Assembly (NCBI GenBank): GCA_027627225.1
Contig: CM051033.1
Span: forward strand, 11,190,558 to 11,254,557
Direction: 5' to 3'
From: Congeria kusceri
Taxonomy: Eukaryota; Mollusca; Bivalvia; Myida; Dreissenidae
DNA: 64,000 nucleotides
Of this stretch, positions 59,850 through 64,000 are shown piece after piece (position 1 is the first letter of the stretch; the number at the start of each line of letters is the position of its first letter). The notes under the pieces were generated by a model that saw only the letters and a program-made list of their open reading frames with translations, was not told the DNA's origin and did not search any database. Made by a program: the position numbers and the translations under genes.

Positions 59850-61790
59850 CATGTTTGCTGGGTCCCATATGCCCTTGCTAGTTGGTCTCTCTTGCTGGGA
59901 CCCATATGGGCTTGCTACTGGGTGACCCATCTAGACCTGCTTTTTGGGGGCCCATATGGGCTTTCTTGCTGGGACCCATATGGGTTTGCTTTTGGGTGAC
60001 GCATATCTAGGCTTTCATGCTGGGACCCATATTGGCTTGTTTGCGTGGGTCCTACCTGGGACTGATAAGGGCATAACAATGTATGTGGGACCCTTACGGA
60101 ACCCATGTGGTTAATAAGACCAGTTATAGCCCATATTGGGTCCCATAGGCTGGCTTGCCGGGACCCATACGAGCTTACTTGTTGGGGACCCATATGGGTT
60201 CTATTAATGGGACCCGTAATGGGTTGAATGTTGGTGTCCCATATGTGCTTGCTTGTTGGGAACCCATATGGGATGCCCTTTGTGACCCATATGGGCTAGT
60301 TTGTTGGAGACCCATGTGGGCTCTCATGCTGGGATCCATATGGTCTTGCTGTTGTTGACCCATATGGGCTTGCTTGTTGGGGACCAATATCGGCTGTCTT
60401 GCTGGGACCCATATGGACTTACTTGTTGGGGACCTATATGGGCTTTTTTGTTGGGACCCATATGGAGCTTACTTGGTTGGCGCCCATTTGGGCTTTCTTG
60501 CAGGGACCCATATGGGCTTGCTTGCATGGGACCCAACTGTGTCTGATATGGGAAATACAACGCATATGAGTCCATCATGGGGCACATGTGGTGTATCAGC
60601 CCAGGTATAGCCCATATCGGTCCACATGGGATGACTTACTGGGACCCATATGGGCATACTTTCTGGGAACCCATGTGGGTTGACTTGCTTGGTCCAATAT
60701 GGGCCCGGTATGGGCAAACAAATATTACATGCGGCCCATATGGTATATTTGCCCATGTAAAGCCCAAATTGTGCCCATATGGGCTTGCTTGCTGGGTTCG
60801 TGATAGGACCAATATGGGCTTACTAGTTGGGAACCCATATGGGCTTTCTTGCTGGAACCTATATGGAATTGCTTGCCTACCACCCAAGTGGGTTTAATAT
60901 GGGCAAGACGATGTATATTGGTCTCACATGTGGAAGATCAGCCCGGATATAGCCCTTATCAGGCCCACATCTGATAGCTTTACGGGACCCATATGGGCAT
61001 ACTTGGAACCCATGTGGGCTTGCCTGCTTGGTCGAATGTGGGCCCGATATAGGCAGAAAAACATATATGGGTCCCACATGGGGCCATATGTATATTTGTT
61101 CAGGTATTTCCCATATTGAACCCATATAGGCCTACTTGCTGGGACCCATATTGGGCTGCTTGTTGAAAACACACATGGGCTTTCTCGATGGGGACCCATA
61201 TGGGCTTGCCCTTTGTGACCAATATGGGTCTGTTTATTTGGGTCCCATAGAGGCCTTCTCGCTGGGACCCATATGGGCTTTCTTGTTGAGAACCCTTATG
61301 GGCTCTCTTTCTGGGACCCATGTGGGCTTGGTATCGGAGGCCCATATGGACTTGCTTGTTTGGGACCCATATGGGCTTTCTTGCCGGGACCCATTTGGGC
61401 TTGGTTGTTGGGGACCTATATAAGCTTTCTTGCTGGGACCCATACGGGCTGACTAGTTGGGAACCCATATGGGCTTTTTTGTTGGTACCTTAATGGGCTT
61501 GCTTGTCTGGGACCCAAGTGGGTCTAAAATGGGCAAGATGATGTATATTGGTCCCATATGGGGCCCATGTGGAAGATCAGCCCAGGTAAAGCCCTTATCA
61601 GGCCCACATGTTATGACTTACCGGGACCCATATGGGCATACTTGCAAGAAACCCATGTGGGCTTGCCTGCTTGGTCCGATATGGGCCCGATATAGGCTGA
61701 ACAAATAATATATGGGTCCCACATGGGGCCCATATGTTATATTTGCCCACCTGTAGCCCATATTGGGCCTATATGGGATTGCTTGCTGGG
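59850..61790. repeat. Minisatellite S2, array 3
   Basis: This is the duplicate of array 2, with deletions near 59870 and 60310. Confidence 0.92.
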
Positions 61791-61794
61791 AATG

Positions 61795-63720
61795 TGGTTT
61801 CCAGTACAGACTCAATGTGGTTTCCAGTACAGACTCAATATAGTTTCCCGTAAAGACCCAATGTGGTTTCCAGTACAGACTCAATGTGATTTCCAGTACA
61901 GACACAATGTGGTTTCCAGTACAGATTCAATGTGGTTTCCAGTACATATTCAATGTGGTTTCCAGTACAGATTCAATGTGGTTTCAGTACAGACATAATG
62001 TGGTTTCCAGTCCATTCTCAATGTGGTTTCCAGTCCAGACTCAATGTGGTTTCCACTACAGACTCGGTGTGGTTTCCAGTCCAGACTCAATATGGTTTCC
62101 ACTACAGACTCAGTGTGGTTTCCAGTCCAGACTCAATATGGTTTCCAGTCCAGACTCAATGTGGTTTCCAGTAGAGACTCAATATGGTTTCCAGCATAGA
62201 CTCAATATGGTTTCCAGTAGAGACTGATTGTGGTTTCCAGTACAGATTCAAATGTGGTTTCCAGTACAGATTCAATGTGGTTTCGAGTACAGACATAATG
62301 TGGTTTCCAGTCCATTCTCAATGTGGTTTCCAGTCCTGGCTCAATGTGGTTTTCACTACAGACTCAATGTGGTTTCCAGTCCAGATTCAATATGGTTTCC
62401 ACTACAGTCTCAGTGTGGTTTCCAGTCCAGACTCAATATGGTTTCCAGTCAAGACTCAATGTGGTTTCCAATAGAGACTCAATATGGTTTCCAGTAGAGA
62501 CTCAATATGGTTTCCAGTAGAGACTCAATATCAGTAGAGACTCAATATGGTTTCCAGTAGAGAATCAATATGGTTTCCAGTGCAGACTATGTGGTTTCCA
62601 GTACAGACTCGATATGGTTTCCAGTAGAGACTCGATGTGGTTTCCAGTACAGACTATGCGGTTTCCAGTACAGACTTGATGTGGTTTCCAGTAGAGACTC
62701 AATATGGTTTCCAGTAGAGACTCGATGTTGTTTCTAGTACAGATTCGATGTTGTTTCCAGTACAGACTCGATGTGGTGTCCAGTACAGACTCAATGTGGT
62801 TTCCAGTACATACTCAATGTGGTTTCCAGTACAGACTAAATCTGGTTTCCTCTACAGACCCAATATGGTTTTCCGTAAAGACACAATGTGGTTTCCAGTA
62901 CATATTCAGTGTGGTTTCCAGTACAGACTCAATGTTGTTTCCAGTCCATTCTCAATGTAGTTTCCAGTCCAGACTCAATTTGGTTTCCACTACAGACTCA
63001 ATCTGGTTTCCAGTACAGACTCAATATGGTTTCCAGTCCAGACTCTATGTGGTTTCCAGTCCAGACTCAATGTGGTTTCCAGTACAGACATACTGTGGTT
63101 TCCAGTAAAGACTCAGTGTGGTTTCAAGTACAGACTCAATGTGGTTTCCAGTAGAGACTAAATGTGGTTTCTATAACAGATTCAATGTGGTTTCAAGTAC
63201 AGATTCAGTGTGGTTTCCAGTAGAGACTCAATGTGGTTTCCAGTAGAGGCTCCATATGGTTTCCAGTAGAGACTCAATGTGGGTCTTAGTAGAGACTTAA
63301 TAGGGTTTCCAGTACAGATTCAATGTGGTTTCCAGTAGAGACTCATTGTGGATTCCAGTAGAGTCTCAATGTGGTTTTATTAGGGACTTAATGGGGTTTC
63401 CACTACAGATTCAATGTGGTTTCAAGTACAGACTCAATGTGGTTTCCAGTAGAGAATGTGGTTTCAAGTACAGACACAATGTGGTTTCAAGTACAGACTC
63501 AGTGTTGTTTCCAGTACAGACTCTGTGTTTTCCAGTATAGACTCAATGTGGTTTCAAGTACAGATTCAATATGGCTTCAAGTACAGACTCAATGTGGTTT
63601 CCAGTACAGACTCAATGTGCCTTCAGTACAGATCAATGTGGTTTCAGTACCAACTCAATGTGGTTACCGGTAGAGACTCAATGTGGTTTTAAGTACTCAA
63701 AGTGTGGTCTTCAAGAAACT
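61795..63720. repeat. Minisatellite S1, array 3 (longest)
   Basis: It has about 90 units. After about 63150, units vary more (TTTCAAGTAC, TTAGTAGAGAC). No genuine coding frame is present. Confidence 0.92.
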
Positions 63721-63811
63721 TCAAAAGATAACCCAGCGTTGCTCATCACCTGTCCAGACGGCCAACATCGGTGTGTTATTTCGCTCTGAATCTTTCTCCA
63801 AATTAATATTG

Positions 63812-64000
63812 TCACAGTCGCCCTTTTGTCCGTCCGTCTGTCCGTCCCGTTTTCTTATCCGGACTATTTCCCAGCAACTACTAGCTAGAATTCAATGAAA
63901 CTTCATGGGAGGCTTTATTACCAAGAGGAGGTGTGCACTGAACCAGGAGTTCAGCTTCAATTATTTTTCTCAGAGTTACGGGACTTTGAAGAGTTCTGAA
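63812..64000 (+). repeat. Start of an R3/R6-type dispersed repeat, cut by window end
   Basis: GTCCGTCCGTCTGTCCGTCC is followed by CAACTACTAGCTAGAATTCA and ATGAAACTTCATGG, typical of the 5' part of the repeats seen at 11429 and 35160. Confidence 0.5.

Larger units (their letters stand above)
57866..62390. repeat. 4.5-kb tandem segmental duplication, copy 2
   Basis: It has the same order as copy 1, with scattered substitutions and two visible deletions in the S2 part. Its 3' limit is blurred because S1 continues to about 63720. Confidence 0.93.

Noticed and set aside
55285..63720. Dozens of overlapping open frames rich in MGP/WVP or VVSSTDSMWF
   Set aside because: They are by-products of the S1 and S2 minisatellites and occur in several frames on both strands.

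Overview
The window is animal nuclear DNA, most likely from a bivalve mollusc. The one well-supported gene is split into short exons separated by kilobase introns. The introns carry a dense mix of foldback transposons, TA-, TTAA- and 8-bp-target-site elements, a tRNA-derived SINE and many tandem arrays. The hairpin element built around GTGCGTAAAGTGTCGTCCC is one I associate with dreissenid mussels (Dreissena), but that is recognition from memory, not a search result.

The gene is OPA1 (mitochondrial dynamin-like GTPase) on the + strand. Eighteen exons from 1703 to 45467 splice into one open frame of 1749 nt (582 residues plus stop). Every junction has GT/AG borders and matching phase. They encode the second half of the GTPase domain (G3 DLPG, G4 TKVD), the bundle-signalling and stalk helices, the membrane-binding paddle and the C-terminal GED helix, ending in the stop at 45465-45467. 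The 5' exons (mitochondrial targeting signal, transmembrane segment, G1/G2) lie upstream of base 1.

Layout: 1-1702 intron with a 30-bp array and a hairpin MITE; 1703-3415 three GTPase exons; 3416-10227 a large intron with a hAT-like element, a 41-bp minisatellite and a pogo/Tigger-like element nested in an older repeat; 10228-13455 four exons among MITEs; 13456-20856 an intron made almost wholly of a 1749-bp higher-order tandem repeat (four near-identical copies); 20857-33917 seven exons with several local duplications of exon edges; 33918-40395 three exons, a SINE and more repeats; 40396-45402 the last intron, dominated by a 99-bp satellite; 45403-45467 the last exon.

Downstream of OPA1 (45.5-64 kb) there is no confident gene. 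This part holds two minisatellite families that occur together at three places (GTTTCCAG-type and CCATATGGG-type), a 4.5-kb tandem segmental duplication (53.3-57.9 and 57.9-62.4 kb) carrying clusters of perfect TGACGTCA sites and an AAGATGGCGG start-like motif, and a weak minus-strand multi-exon candidate at 51.3-51.9 kb.

The most interesting signal is how repeats and local duplications have shaped splice sites in OPA1. Two acceptors look like modified tandem-repeat units, and another exon has its acceptor duplicated within a 71-bp repeat whose upstream copy would introduce a stop. One exon tail exists in three copies, two of them apparently decaying. MITE sequence lies directly against two further acceptors.
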